In this document: piece by piece, positions 10,381-19,313 of the stretch
Numbering within the stretch: position 1 is the first letter of the stretch
How the letters are laid out: each line of letters opens with the position of its first letter
Source of the DNA: Semisulcospira habei
Lineage: Eukaryota > Mollusca > Gastropoda > Semisulcospiridae
Direction of reading: 5' to 3'
DNA: 64,000 bases
Assembly: GCA_036245525.1 (NCBI GenBank)
Contig: BTPG01000003.1
Coordinates: 191,686,164-191,750,163, forward strand
Translations under genes and position numbers: made by a program
The notes under the pieces: model-generated
Told to the model about the DNA's origin: nothing
Databases searched by the model: none
Seen by the model: the letters and a program-made list of their open reading frames with translations, nothing else

Positions 10381-10581
10381 TGCAGCTGGTATGTACTTCA
10401 GGAACAAAAGCGTTGTTTCACTATATCAAACTTTTGTTATATCTTGCTATGTTATCAACGAAGATTACTGTATTACTGAGGTTTTGTTTGAAACGAACAC
10501 ACAACGAACGAGATCGAAATCACGGCGGGTGATCAGAATGTTTCTATAAGCAGAAACAAAACTCGGGCCAAACATCTCCAT

Positions 10582-10630
10582 GAGGCACAGATCCTCATGA
10601 GCCCTCCGGGCTCATGATGATCTACGCCTC
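10582..10630. mobile_element. Family A hairpin core, copy A7 (short)
   Basis: GAGGCACAGATCCTCATGAG and CTCATGATGATCTACGCCTC form a shortened hairpin. It is intronic to gene 1. Confidence 0.7.
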
Positions 10631-10837
10631 TGGGAGACGTTTGGAGTGGTGTTTGTGCATATGACAGAAGCCTGTTCGCAGTTGGTAGTCGTTCGTTGCA
10701 AACGAAACCTCACCATTATTGAATTTTAAACATTGACATCATACAGACGGGAAAAGTAACTGCCAAGTCTGTAAAATACAAAGAAAATCCCAACAAAGAA
10801 AATAAAGCACGATAAGAGAGGACAAGTACAACGCAAT

Positions 10838-11052
10838 TTAACTCATTCAGCCCGACGGCCGTATTTCCCACATTTTGGAGGCGTCATCTAATGACCATGC
10901 ACCAGTTGCAGGAGATGGGAACGACCATGATAATTCAAGGGCAGTGCCAGATTAGCTTGGCCCCTGTCGGCGCCAAGCTAATCTGGCACTACCCTTAAAT
11001 TATCATGGCCGACCCATCTCCTGCTGTAGTGCGTCAGGGCTGGATGGGTTAA
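10838..11052. mobile_element. Family B TTAA element, copy B2
   Basis: TTAACTCATTCAGCCCGACG and GGGCTGGATGGGTTAA are inverted ends. The full hairpin with ATTAGCTTGG / CCAAGCTAAT arms is present. Length 215 bp, inside the gene 1 intron. Confidence 0.88.
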
Positions 11053-11164
11053 TTTATTTTCGGGTCAAATCCCTTTTTCAAAATGGACACACGGGCATCA
11101 GACACAAATACAATGCACTACTTATCTTTCCATCATCATAACCATCGTCAAACATCCACTGCCG

Positions 11165-11191
11165 GCAGTAGTGCGAGGAGGTGGCACATTA
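11165..11191 (+). other. Partial duplicate of the end of the upstream exon
   Basis: GTGCGAGGAGGTGGCACATTAC repeats the last part of the exon that ends at 10100 (GTGCGAGGAGGTGGCGCATTAC) with one substitution. It has no donor site; a family M terminus (CAGGGGCGGATC) starts right after it. Confidence 0.6.
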
Positions 11192-11330
11192 CAGGGGCGG
11201 ATCTGGGGGGGGGTGGGAATCCTAGGGGTCCTCTCCGCCCCCCGCCCCACCCACCGCCCCACTCTTTTTGGGTATCCCGGAACACCCCCCCCCCCCACCC
11301 CACACCACCCACCCACCACCCACCCCTCTA
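11191..11330. mobile_element. Family M G/C-tract repeat fragment
   Basis: It starts CAGGGGCGGATCTGGGGGG and is dominated by G then C runs. It resembles the block at 2309 and the inverse block near 23860-23935. Confidence 0.6.
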
Positions 11331-11335
11331 CTGCA

Positions 11336-11373
11336 AGCCGTAAGGTCTAAAATTCCAAACCAGCACATAGGCT
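11336..11373. repeat. Family I half palindrome
   Basis: GCCGTAAGGTCTAAAATTCC followed by AACCAGCACATA is the right half of the palindromes at 12478 and 12656. Confidence 0.65.
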
Positions 11374-11419
11374 ATATATAATCTGCGTGTCTTGTCTCAT
11401 TCGAATGTTTACTTCGCAG

Positions 11420-12431
11420 GTCCGGAAGTCTGTGTCGTTCCGTCATAGGTCACGTCATTGAGGACAACCGCGCGCTGGTTCCTGGGAATGCTACTCCCAC
11501 AACAGGGAACATGTCCGCTCCCCCGGGCATCAGCTCCCGGACTACGTCCATCGGAACCATGACCAACGCGCTGGCCTCCAAGAACGATATCGGCTTCAAG
11601 GTCACAAAAATCGAATGCTCGTCTCCGCCGTCAGGACGCGGCACCCCGATGCCAGATGCTTCCGGTCCGCTGCCTGTAGTGAAGTTTTCTTACAGTCACT
11701 ACAATGAGCAGAGGCGGAAGATAGATAGGCTAGTGCAGGGACTGCCTGTCCTGTCTAGCCCTATCTCGGCCTCCACTCCTGGAGGAGGAGACAGGTTGAA
11801 TCACAATGAGGCGGTGTATATCAACGGGGAGGAGCCCTTGAAACCGGGGGCAGGATTCGGATCCGCGGGGTCGGGGCGTGATAGGGAGAGGGTGGGGCGA
11901 ACGTCCGTCCGTGCCAGCCCCGTCCCTGCCAGTCGCTCCAGCTCCGGGGAGCCACGTCTCCGGAACTCCGTGCCGCCTCCCTCATCAGGCCACATGCGAC
12001 ACAGCTCTCACAGCCCGGGCCCTGCGGGACGAAACCACGCCCACAATTCTAGCGTCTCCTTGGGAGTTAAAAACCACCACACGAACCTCTCCCATCCTCA
12101 CAACCACTCCAACGGGATTAAAAACCACCCCACTCAGACTCACGGCCTTGCCTTGAACCACGCTAACGGCCGTGTTTTGGGGTCGTCCGAGATCGTAGTC
12201 ATCGAGGACAGTAATGACCACGGCCAAGGAAAGGACTTCCCCAGTACGGGCTTCAGGGCCGGACATTTACCGAGCGGCAACGTCGCCTTTACCAAGTCTC
12301 CCAACGTGCACAAAGCCCGCCAGAGGCTCATGGCTAACGCCAGGAAGTTCACGTCCCAGGACAATCATTCCTCCTCGCAGCTCCCGGTTCAAAACTGCTG
12401 GGCCATGGCGGAACTCACTTGGCAGTCATAA
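11420..12431 (+). CDS. Gene 1, terminal coding exon, low-complexity C-terminus
   Basis: The exon opens after TTTACTTCGCAG and stays in frame with the exon at 9959 until TAA at 12429-12431, giving about 336 codons. The first 30 residues (SGSLCRSVIGHVIEDNRALV) continue the compact block. A second ordered patch holds FSYSHYNEQRRKIDRLVQGL. The rest is Ser-, Pro-, Gly-, His- and Asn-rich and probably disordered, with an SSEIVVIEDSND stretch that resembles a SUMO-interacting motif (VVIED) near the end. The last 16 codons overlap a repeat unit that recurs twice downstream, so the stop may have been supplied by that repeat. No enzymatic motif is visible. A nuclear, scaffold-like protein is possible but is inference only. 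Confidence 0.85.
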
Positions 12432-12950
12432 CCTCATCACTTTTCGGGGCCAGACGATACCACACATTTTAGTGTGCTGGTATGTGATTTTGGACTTACG
12501 GCTTTCAGCCGTAAGGTCCAAAATCACATACCAGCACACCTTTTAATGAGACCCTCGCGGCTCCCTGTTCAAAACTACTGGGCGATGGCTAAATTCACGT
12601 GGTAGTTAAACCCTTTCCATGTCCCGGCCGGACAACCTGAGTTCACGAACACAAGTGTGCTGGTTTGTGATTTTGGACCTTACGGATGGAAGCCATAAGG
12701 TCTAAAATCACAGACAAGCACATAGTTTAAAACTGTCAACAAAGCATAGAGGAACTGATGCTGTTTGTGACTGTCAGATGGATCACATCTTTATGATGGA
12801 AACGCACAGACTTGTTACTGCTGCAGACACTCGGAGCCAGTTGTTGTCCAGTTGGTCTGTGCACAGTTTTGGACCTTAAATCTCCCCGATCAGTTCTGCC
12901 TGGCAATGGCTGGACTCACCTGGCAAAAATATCTTCACCTGGCAATCTTC
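12372..12950. repeat. Tandem unit covering the gene 1 stop, with family I palindromes
   Basis: A unit starting CTCCCGGTTCAAAACTGCTG at about 12379 recurs at 12558 and, more diverged, near 12886. The first two units are about 180 bp apart and each contains a palindrome starting TGTGCTGGT (12478-12540 and 12656-12724) whose centre is CTTACGG/CCGTAAG. The final codons and stop of gene 1 lie in the first unit. Confidence 0.8.
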
Positions 12951-13098
12951 ACATCAACAGAGCGGGACTAGAGCACGGTGACCAGGACGTTACCGGTGGC
13001 TGGCCGTTGGCCGTTGTGAAGAACTGACTGAACTGTGTGGGCCCGGTAGTCATCGATCGTTGAAACTGTAAGCTCGATTCGGTTCGATATTGGGAGTC

Positions 13099-13311
13099 TT
13101 AACCCATTTAGCTCCAACGCCCTACAGCAGGAGATGGATGGACCATGATAATTCAAGGGTAGTGCCAGATTAGCTTGGCGCCTTCAGGCGCCAAGCTAAT
13201 CTGGCACTACCCTTGAATTATCACGGTCATCCATCTCCTGCAACTGGTACATAATCTCTCAGTGACACCTCCAAAATTGAGGAAATGCGGCCTTGGGGCT
13301 AAATGGGTTAA
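13099..13311. mobile_element. Family B TTAA element, copy B3 (reference copy)
   Basis: Ends TTAACCCATTTAGCTCC and GGGGCTAAATGGGTTAA are nearly perfect inverses. Long arms from GACCATGATAATTCAAGGGT meet at GGCGCC TTCA GGCGCC. Length 213 bp. It lies in the presumed 3' UTR of gene 1. Confidence 0.93.
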
Positions 13312-13316
13312 ATAAA
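13311..13316 (+). promoter_or_regulatory. Candidate polyA signal of gene 1
   Basis: AATAAA starts on the last base of the TTAA that ends element B3, in TTAAATAAAG. It lies about 880 bp after the gene 1 stop. Its use is unproven. Confidence 0.35.
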
Positions 13317-13871
13317 GTCAGTCTTAAACGAAATTCAAAATATCTAAATACTCAAAACTCTAAAAACCTGAACTTCTGCCTTCTGTCTCTCTTCTTTGTG
13401 AACGTGCCAGATAACTGAGTTTGCTACCGGTTGAAAGGTATGACCCGGTCATACCTCCTCTGTTCAGTCATTGTATAGGGTGAGTATCCTTTGGCCATAT
13501 CTCCATTTTTTTCACTTGGGCCATACCTACCTCCTCTTATATAAAAGTATAATTGGGCCATATACCTCACCCAGGCCCTACTAACAAGCTGCTCACTAAA
13601 GTTCAGAGTTCTTGTTGCTGACAAACGCAGAAATTGGCGACAGTATTATTTCGTGAAAACAGAACAGATAGTTAGCAGTAGGCGAACAGCCTTTATGCAA
13701 AGCAGATAGGGATGTTTGGTGTGTGTGTTGGGGGGGGGGGGGGAGGGATGGGTAAAATGGCGAACTTCGAAATATGGACCGCATTTGCACATCGTCAAAT
13801 GTGGTCAAACCTGGAATGGTATGCCAAATCAGTTTCGTCAAAAAGATGATGTTTGCTGTTCTATTTGAATA
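13317..13871. other. Unassigned DNA between convergent genes
   Basis: It holds a G run at 13730-13743 and no coding signal that I trust. It separates gene 1 (plus) from gene 2 (minus). Confidence 0.5.
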
Positions 13872-13963
13872 TTAACCCTTTGGCTGTCGTTAGCGGTTTT
13901 TATCGCGATGATTCATGCAAGAATCATCGCGAGAAAAACCGCTGCCGACAGCCGACGGGTTAA
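13872..13963. mobile_element. Family E TTAA palindrome, copy E1
   Basis: This 92-bp element is palindromic from end to end: TTAACCCTTTGGCTGTCG at one end and GACAGCCGACGGGTTAA at the other, with GCGATGATTC / GAATCATCGC near the centre. A few mismatches are present. Confidence 0.92.
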
Positions 13964-14388
13964 AGCTTGGCTTGTTATAATGAACACGATTCTTATACCC
14001 GGCATCCTCCCCCCCCCCACCGTCCCCCCCCCCTCCCACCGTCTCCCCCCCCCCTTCCCCACCCACCCCCACCGTCTCCCACCTCTCACCGCCGAAAATG
14101 TCGTTTAGCAATTGTCTATGAGTTTGGTCCATACTCGCGTGGCCCCAAATCCTCCTACGCCAGTGATGAGGAACTGTGCCTCGAGCAGTTAGATGGCATC
14201 CGCGGTGTGTCCCGACAGCGAAAGGGGTGGGGGGTGGGTGGGGTGGGGTGGGGGGGGGGGGGGGTGTCGTTAGTCACCCGGCGCCCAGTAAGCAAAAGGT
14301 CCTCGGGCCGACAACGGCCGCTGTGTGCCCACGCGGCACGGTTGTGTCTTTTGCTTGCTGGGCCGCTGGCAGGTCTAGGTCCAAGGTT

Positions 14389-14450
14389 CCGACGTCGGCT
14401 GCCGTTGGCCCGCGCACGGTCGTGCGCGGGCCAACGGCGGCCGACGTCGG
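14389..14450. repeat. GC-rich 62-bp palindrome, family O
   Basis: Arms starting CCGACGTCGGC run to GCGCACG, with a 2-nt centre and one mismatched pair. Half copies occur near 35817, 57590 and, decayed, 15560, so it is a dispersed family. Confidence 0.85.
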
Positions 14451-14663
14451 CCCGATGGCCTTGTACGCATTGGGTGGTGATCTGTGTTTTTGGACCTTTG
14501 AGGCTCTAATACAAACGTCGTCGTGCTAGTGGCTACGGCGTACTGGTTTTTAATTTCGAACCTTGTACTTTACAAAATCACAGACCCAAACACGAGATTC
14601 GATCTGAACATGTGCGCGTGTGAAGGACGGGAGAGAACTCCTGCCACGCCGACAGCTAAGTCG

Positions 14664-14912
14664 ATTATTATTATTATTATTATTATTATTGCAAGGGGAA
14701 AGAAGGCAGAATGGAATTAAAATAAATACACAAACTAACGCTTGCATAATTATGTGAGAAAATATGCCACCCAACAATAAAACTTTTTAATGTTTGCGTC
14801 GTTTGTGTGTGTGTGTGTGTGTGTGTTGCGTGCCTGCGCAAGTCCGACCGAGCGTGTGTGTGTGTGTGTGCGTGCATGCTGCTGGTTTATGCGTGTGTGT
14901 ATGTATGCGTGC
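14664..14912. repeat. (ATT)n and GT-rich microsatellites
   Basis: A short ATT array at 14664-14690 and imperfect GT/GC runs from about 14804 to 14920. The duplicate region holds a longer GT run at 34440. Confidence 0.9.
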
Positions 14913-15059
14913 GTGCGTGTCCCATAATGGTGGTAATTTCGTCCACCATATTATATATAATCACTATTTGTCGTCGTCGTTGTCTAAACTAACAACTCCA
15001 CTGCCATTGGCCATATGATTTATTTCTGAGATCATTGTAAACTCAATGCCAAAGAACCC

Positions 15060-15202
15060 CACCCCTTCACTGAAAGAACACGTTTAGCACAGAGCCGCAA
15101 GAGGCACAGATCATCATTAGCCACTGCGCCTGCGGGCTCATGATGATCTGTGCCTCTTGCAGCTAGGTCATGTTCACTTTTTCTCGGCAGCAAAGGGGTT
15201 AA
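15060..15202. mobile_element. Family A TTAA element, copy A8
   Basis: The core at 15097-15160 has GATCATCAT / ATGATGATC changes in both arms. The right end TTTCTCGGCAGCAAAGGGGTTAA stops at 15202. Its paralogue in the second duplication copy is A12. Confidence 0.85.
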
Positions 15203-15206
15203 AATT

Positions 15207-15420
15207 ATTCTCTCATTCAGCCCGACACACCACAACAAGACATGGATCGAGCAGGATAGTTCAAGGGTGGTGCCAGAATAGCTTGGCGCCCATAGGCGCC
15301 AAGCTATTCAGGCACCACCCTTGAACTATCATGCTCGATCTGTCTCTAGAATTGTAATACAGTCCTTCAGAGGACAACTTCAAACTTTGGTGATTTCGGT
15401 TCTGGGGTAGAATGTTTTCA
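15207..15420. mobile_element. Family C TTAA element, copy C4
   Basis: It has the full family C hairpin with an ATAG centre. The terminal TTAA sequences are decayed (ATTCTCTCATTCAGCCC at the left). It is absent from the second duplication copy. Confidence 0.8.
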
Positions 15421-15639
15421 AGAGGAAAACGCCATAGGTTTTCATATGCTTGCTTTATTCCGAAGGAATGACAGGGATGCTCGAGGCACGCGGTATGACA
15501 GTGCAGACACTTCTCGCGTCAAGCTGTCGCCAGCGCATCCAAAATAAGCAAAAGGTGATCGAGCCGACATCAGCCGCTATTTATTATAGCTAACCCGCGA
15601 GTAGGTCAACTCTGCTATAATTTGTCAAAAGTGAGATTT

Positions 15640-15742
15640 TCTAACCCTTTGGCTGTCGCTAGCGGCTTTTGCTGTCTGCAGCGGGTTTTGTCGGCGATTA
15701 TTCCTGCAGGAAAAAAATCGCTACCGACAGCCAATGGGTTAA
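15640..15742. mobile_element. Family E TTAA palindrome, copy E2
   Basis: CTAACCCTTTGGCTGTCGC at the left and CCGACAGCCAATGGGTTAA at the right. The same element sits at the equivalent place in the duplicate (E4), so it predates the duplication. Confidence 0.85.
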
Positions 15743-15872
15743 TGCATGGAAAATCTCGCTTTTCACAACAATTGACAGAGTATTTTTCGCAGATCAGGTC
15801 AGACCTGCTGCCGACGTCTGGCCGATGACTTTATGCTTACTCGGTTGTGGTATGACGGATAGAACGCACCGT

Positions 15873-16243
15873 CTACAGAGTAGTATTATGCCAAGTGATG
15901 TCTACATTGCACAGGCCCGTTCCAGCTCGGTAGTTTCCGTCGACCACCCGATTCAGGCCCAAGTACACGTCGTTGTTGACCGGCCCTCGCGGATCCGGCT
16001 GGTCCCGCAGCGCGAAGATCTTGAAGGAGTTGTAGTAGATGGATTGTCGTCCGTTGTCCACGGTCACCAGTTCGTCGGCGATGTTGACCACGAGTTTGTT
16101 GACGCCGTTCAGAAAATCTGTGCGATGGACTAGTAGACCCCAGATTTTGCTAGAGCCATCCGGTATCACCTTCCCCCACAGTTGAAGCTGTTGGTCCAGG
16201 CTATGCAGTTCCGCGCAGTGGAATTGAGTTGTGTAGTCACCAC
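15873..16243 (-). CDS. Gene 2, exon 4 (secreted protein, C-terminal half)
   Basis: This is the last exon of a minus-strand gene, 371 nt, preceded by an AG acceptor (GTATAAG before GTGGTGACTAC) and ending in TAG. It encodes about 123 residues, from GGDYTTQFHCAELHSLDQ through WGLLVHRTDFLNGV and GRQSIYYNSFKIFALRDQ to VDITWHNTTL, with alternating hydrophobic strands that suggest a beta-sandwich. Two cysteines are present. NTT near the end is a possible glycosylation sequon, consistent with secretion. It joins exon 3 in phase through a Gly codon. The duplicate exon at 36112 has exactly the same length with mostly conservative changes. I do not recognise the family. Confidence 0.87.
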
Positions 16244-16447
16244 CTTATACATTCAACAGATAATCCCTTTGTCCATGCGGCCATCGGTACTGTACAACGT
16301 ATAAGCTTACCGATGGTAGCATGATAAGCGCAATGTCATTCAGACGTGGAGTCATCACGTTCAATGTTAAACCGTCAACCCCCTTATTCATGATTCAACC
16401 AGTACTAAACGATACCAAAGGGTTGACTGCCAGTATTTGTATCTTAG

Positions 16448-16666
16448 AAGAAACTACCAAGTAAATAGGAAAAAGCACTGTCAGGGGAGAGAATTGTGCA
16501 TTATCGACCAATGATCATAGATCTGGTTTGGTCAAAGCACAAAAAAGGATAGGAAAGAGGGGTGCGCTGCCTAGCGCACCCCTCTTTCGTATATTTTTTT
16601 TGTGCTTTGACCAAACTAGATCTATGATCAGCTGTCACTTCCTTAGCGCATTGCTCACCCCTCTTT

Positions 16667-16700
<34 letters not shown>

Positions 16701-16806
16701 AAGAGGGGGGGGGGGGGGGACTAGATCTATAGTCATTGTTCGATTCTACACGATATTCTCTCCCCTGACAGTGCTTTTTCCTAATTACCTGGTAATTTCG
16801 TCCACC
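16448..16806. mobile_element. Family N nested palindrome
   Basis: Outer arms (AGGAAAAAGCACTGTCAGGG and the inverse near 16760-16790) enclose an inner palindrome at about 16510-16631 (TGATCATAGATCT ... AGATCTATGATCA, centre GCGCTGCCTAGCGC) and a poly-T/poly-G stretch. It lies in intron 3 of gene 2 and is absent from the duplicate. A partial relative is near 23823. Confidence 0.75.
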
Positions 16807-16846
16807 AGTACTGTACACAGTAACGGTGGCTGCATGAACTAGGCGA

Positions 16847-16938
16847 TTAACCCTTTGACTGTTGGTAGCGCATTTTGGCGAGGGTATTCTTACAGGAATC
16901 ACCTCACTAAAAATTACTACCGACAAGCAGCCCTTTCG
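16847..16938. mobile_element. Family E TTAA palindrome, copy E3 (decayed)
   Basis: TTAACCCTTTGACTGTTGG with GAATCACCTC arms. It is shared with the duplicate (E5), so it predates the duplication. The right end is degraded. Confidence 0.75.
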
Positions 16939-17071
16939 CTGCTCGTATGGCTTCCCAGAATGAAACCAGATAATAAACTCCGTCTGAAGAGCATTGATAT
17001 GTTACTGAATAAGAACAGCAAGATCCTCGTGAGCCCCCGCGTCCGCGGTAAAGTGTTCTGTGTTCTTCCTT

Positions 17072-17696
17072 TTAACCTTTTCGCTGCCACTGTACGCACA
17101 CTGTACGTCTGAAGACTGAGTCATCACTGCCACTGTACGTACACTGTACGTCTGAAGACTGAGTCATCACTGCCACTGTACGCACACTGTACGTCTGAAG
17201 ACTGAGTCATCACTGCCACTGTCGGTCTGAAGACTGAGTCATCACTGCCACTGTCGGTCTGAAGACTGAGTCATCACTGCCACTGTACGTACACTGTACG
17301 TCTGAAGACTGAGTCATCACTGCCACTGTACGTACACTGTACGTCTGAAGACTGAGTCATCACTGCCACTGTACGTACACTGTACGTCTGAAGAATGAGT
17401 AATCACTGCCACTATACGCATACTGTACGTCTGAAGACTGAGTCATCACTGCCACTGTACGCACACTGTACGTCTGAAGACTGAGTCATCACTGCCACTG
17501 TACGCACACTGTACGTCTGAAGACTGAGTCAGTTCAAGGCAAAAAAGCGCCAGCTGTCACATAAATAATGGAAACAAAGTGGTTTCAGCAAGAGGCATAG
17601 ATCCTCATGATCCCCCGCAATTGCGGGGGGCTCATGAGGATCTATACCTCTTGCAGTAGTTTGGTGTCCATTTTTTCTCGGCAGTGAAGGGATTAA
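17072..17696. mobile_element. Family A TTAA element A9, enlarged by an internal minisatellite
   Basis: TTAACCTTTTCGCTGCC and CTCGGCAGTGAAGGGATTAA are the ends, and the hairpin core is at 17588-17654. The element is 625 bp, about three times the usual size, because the region just inside one end is amplified in tandem. The duplicate has an empty TTAA site at 37028-37031, so this insertion came after the duplication. Confidence 0.9.
17085..17533. repeat. 43-bp minisatellite inside element A9
   Basis: About ten units share GCCACTGTACG, CACTGTACGTCTGAAG and ACTGAGTCATCA. Most are 43 bp; two are 32-bp deletion variants containing GTCGGTC. The founding sequence resembles the terminal region of family A (compare GTACGCACAGTGTACGTACA at 27940). 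Confidence 0.95.
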
Positions 17697-17730
17697 AACG
17701 TGGACTGTTTATTTCTTAACAAATGCTTAC

Positions 17731-17858
17731 CCCATCCGTTATTAGTTACGGAGTCGGCGAAGTGGAATGTCCACTGACGGTGAGCTTCGAACCAAAAGAC
17801 GACTTCTGCCCTCACTCGCTGCGTGGTATCGAAAGTGAGTTTCAGCACCCCTTGTCGG
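17731..17858 (-). CDS. Gene 2, exon 3
   Basis: This 128-nt exon starts after TTCTTCTGTAATCCGCAG and ends before GTAAGC. It encodes RQGVLKLTFDTTQRVRAEVV and FWFEAHRQWTFHFADSVTN, beta-rich in pattern. It enters with two bases carried from exon 2 and leaves with one base, matching exon 4. The duplicate exon (37084-37211) has the same length and differs at a few residues (FWFEAHRQW against FSFEAHRGW). Its acceptor is separated from exon 2 by about 10 kb of LINE-filled intron. Confidence 0.87.
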
Positions 17859-18135
17859 CTGCGGATTACAGAAGAAGACGCGGAATCATGGAGTAGGAAA
17901 ATTTTCAGAGTTGTCAATCAGATCATATGACTGGTGTTTAGTGGTAGGCCACAGTCATGAGGTGACCACTGCATAAATAATATCACTTTAAAACGGGGAA
18001 TGGCATATAGGCCCGTACAAATAGGCGGGACACAATCTTGCCACTCACAAACCATGTGTATGTATCTTTCTCCTGCCTCAAGTCTTCCTAAGTTCCGGAG
18101 AAAGACATGGGTTATAGGCGAGACCTGATGCATCC

Positions 18136-18292
18136 TTTTTAGGGATGTAGATGATCGTCTTGTTCTATACCTGCGTATTTCTCTGTGGGCTGGCGAATGG
18201 GTGCCTGATAGGCGGGGGCAGGGGATCTAACTGTTCGTCTGTCCAGCGCTGAGTAATTCCCCTTGGTTTGTTGTACAATCTTGCCAGAACTT
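18136..18292 (+). repeat. Family R single copy
   Basis: GATGATCGTCTTGTTCTATA to about CAATCTTGCCAG. The same sequence forms both arms of the 292-bp palindromic insertion at 41998. Confidence 0.75.
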
Positions 18293-18293
18293 T

Positions 18294-18637
18294 ACTTGTA
18301 ACCCGTTCAGTGCCGAGAAAAGTGAACACCAGCCAACTGCAAGAGGTATAAATCCTCATGAGCCCCCGCAGTTGCGGGGGCTCATGAGGATCTATACCTC
18401 ATGCTGACACCGCTTTGAATCCATGTTCCTGGGACAGCTAGGGCTTTTTGTGGTTGAATCAAAGAAGATTGCAGAAACACAATCTGCCGGTTAGCTGGCG
18501 CTAAAGAAGATCGCAGAGACACAGTCTGCCGGTTAGCTGGCGCTAAAGAAGATCGCAGAGACACAGTCTGCCGGTTAGCTGGCGCTAAAGAAGATCGCAG
18601 AGACACAATCTGCGGGCTGGAGCTAAACGGGTTTAGT
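18294..18637. mobile_element. Family A TTAA element A10 with a second internal minisatellite
   Basis: The left end TTGTAACCCGTTCAGTGCCGAG is decayed. The hairpin core is at 18339-18405 and the right end AAACGGGTTTA is decayed. The normal single GATTGCAGAAACACAATCTG segment is amplified four times. Confidence 0.85.
18461..18622. repeat. 42-bp minisatellite inside element A10
   Basis: Units start at 18461, 18503, 18545 and 18587 (last one partial), each AAAGAAGATYGCAGARACAC then TCTGCCGGTTAGCTGGCGCT. The unit comes from a different part of family A than the array at 17085. Confidence 0.95.
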
Positions 18638-18701
18638 TTGTGTGCTGTGCATTGCACAAGGAAGCATGTTCCATCACACCATCGCGAAATTTGGATGTGT
18701 A

Positions 18702-18870
18702 CAGTCGACTTCGCTTATAACAAAGTCGGATATAACAATAGTCGGATAATAATAAACACTTTTTTTGGTTGTTCCGACAATACTATTTCTATGTAAATCA
18801 CTTCGTTTATAACAAACTTCGCTTATAACAGCAAAACCAGTTTGGTCCCCTGGTGACTTTTTTAAAATTT
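18702..18870 (+). mobile_element. Tigger/pogo-like end fragment
   Basis: CTTCGCTTATAACAAAGTCG, GGATATAACA and, further on, CTTCGCTTATAACAGCAAAA then TTTGGTCCCC resemble the 5' end of Tigger-type Tc1/mariner elements. No transposase frame is present. Confidence 0.55.
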
Positions 18871-18929
18871 ACTACACATCAATTATCATGATTAAAGCGA
18901 CCTGCTCCAGATAGTTACAGTGTCCTGTC

Positions 18930-19052
18930 CTCTTCTGTCCTTCTGTCTGTCCTTCTGTCTGTCCTTCTGTCTGTCCTTCCGTCTGTCCTTCCGTCTGTCC
19001 TTCCGTCTGTCCTTCCGTCCGTCCGTCCGTCCGTCCGTCTGTCTGTCTGTCC
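18930..19052. repeat. Tetranucleotide-rich tail of the minus-strand LINE
   Basis: (TCTGTCCT)n, (CCGTCTGTCCTT)n and (CCGT)n/(CTGT)n runs lie directly at the LINE 3' end, as is usual for LINEs that end in short tandem repeats instead of poly(A). Confidence 0.9.
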
Positions 19053-19313
19053 CGTAGTCTTGCCGACCGTTGGGGCACCACTGATGACTTGGCAACCAAC
19101 TCCATCCATTCTACTCTGTTCCCTGCCATTCTTAGTGTGTCGCTCAGCTTCAGTCCTCTCCACTCTGAAATATTGTCCTAATCTTTTTCTCTGTCTTCCT
19201 CTCCTTCGCCCTCTTTGCACAGTGCCTTGCAGGATTGTCTTGGCAAGCCCTGCTGATCGCGTGACATGCCCATAACACTTCAGTTTGCGTTTTTTCATAA
19301 TGGCTAAAAGGTC

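Larger units (their letters stand above)
14605..17940. repeat. Segmental duplication, copy 1
   Basis: It pairs with about 33605-37300 on the same strand. Shared landmarks: GAAGGACGGGAGA, ACCCAACAATAAAACT, TTGTCGTCGTCGTTGTCTA, a family A element (A8/A12), the family E elements (E2/E4 and E3/E5), and two coding exons of identical length. Copy-specific insertions are C4, the family N palindrome and A9. Confidence 0.85.

Noticed and set aside
15622..16133. Plus-strand open frames over 15669-16133 and 36064-36372
   Set aside because: They are antisense shadows of exon 4 of genes 2 and 3; splice sites and phase support the minus strand.
17085..17533. Regular repeats resembling a CRISPR array
   Set aside because: Units are contiguous with no unique spacers, the context is eukaryotic and no Cas genes are present. 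It is a minisatellite inside a TTAA element.
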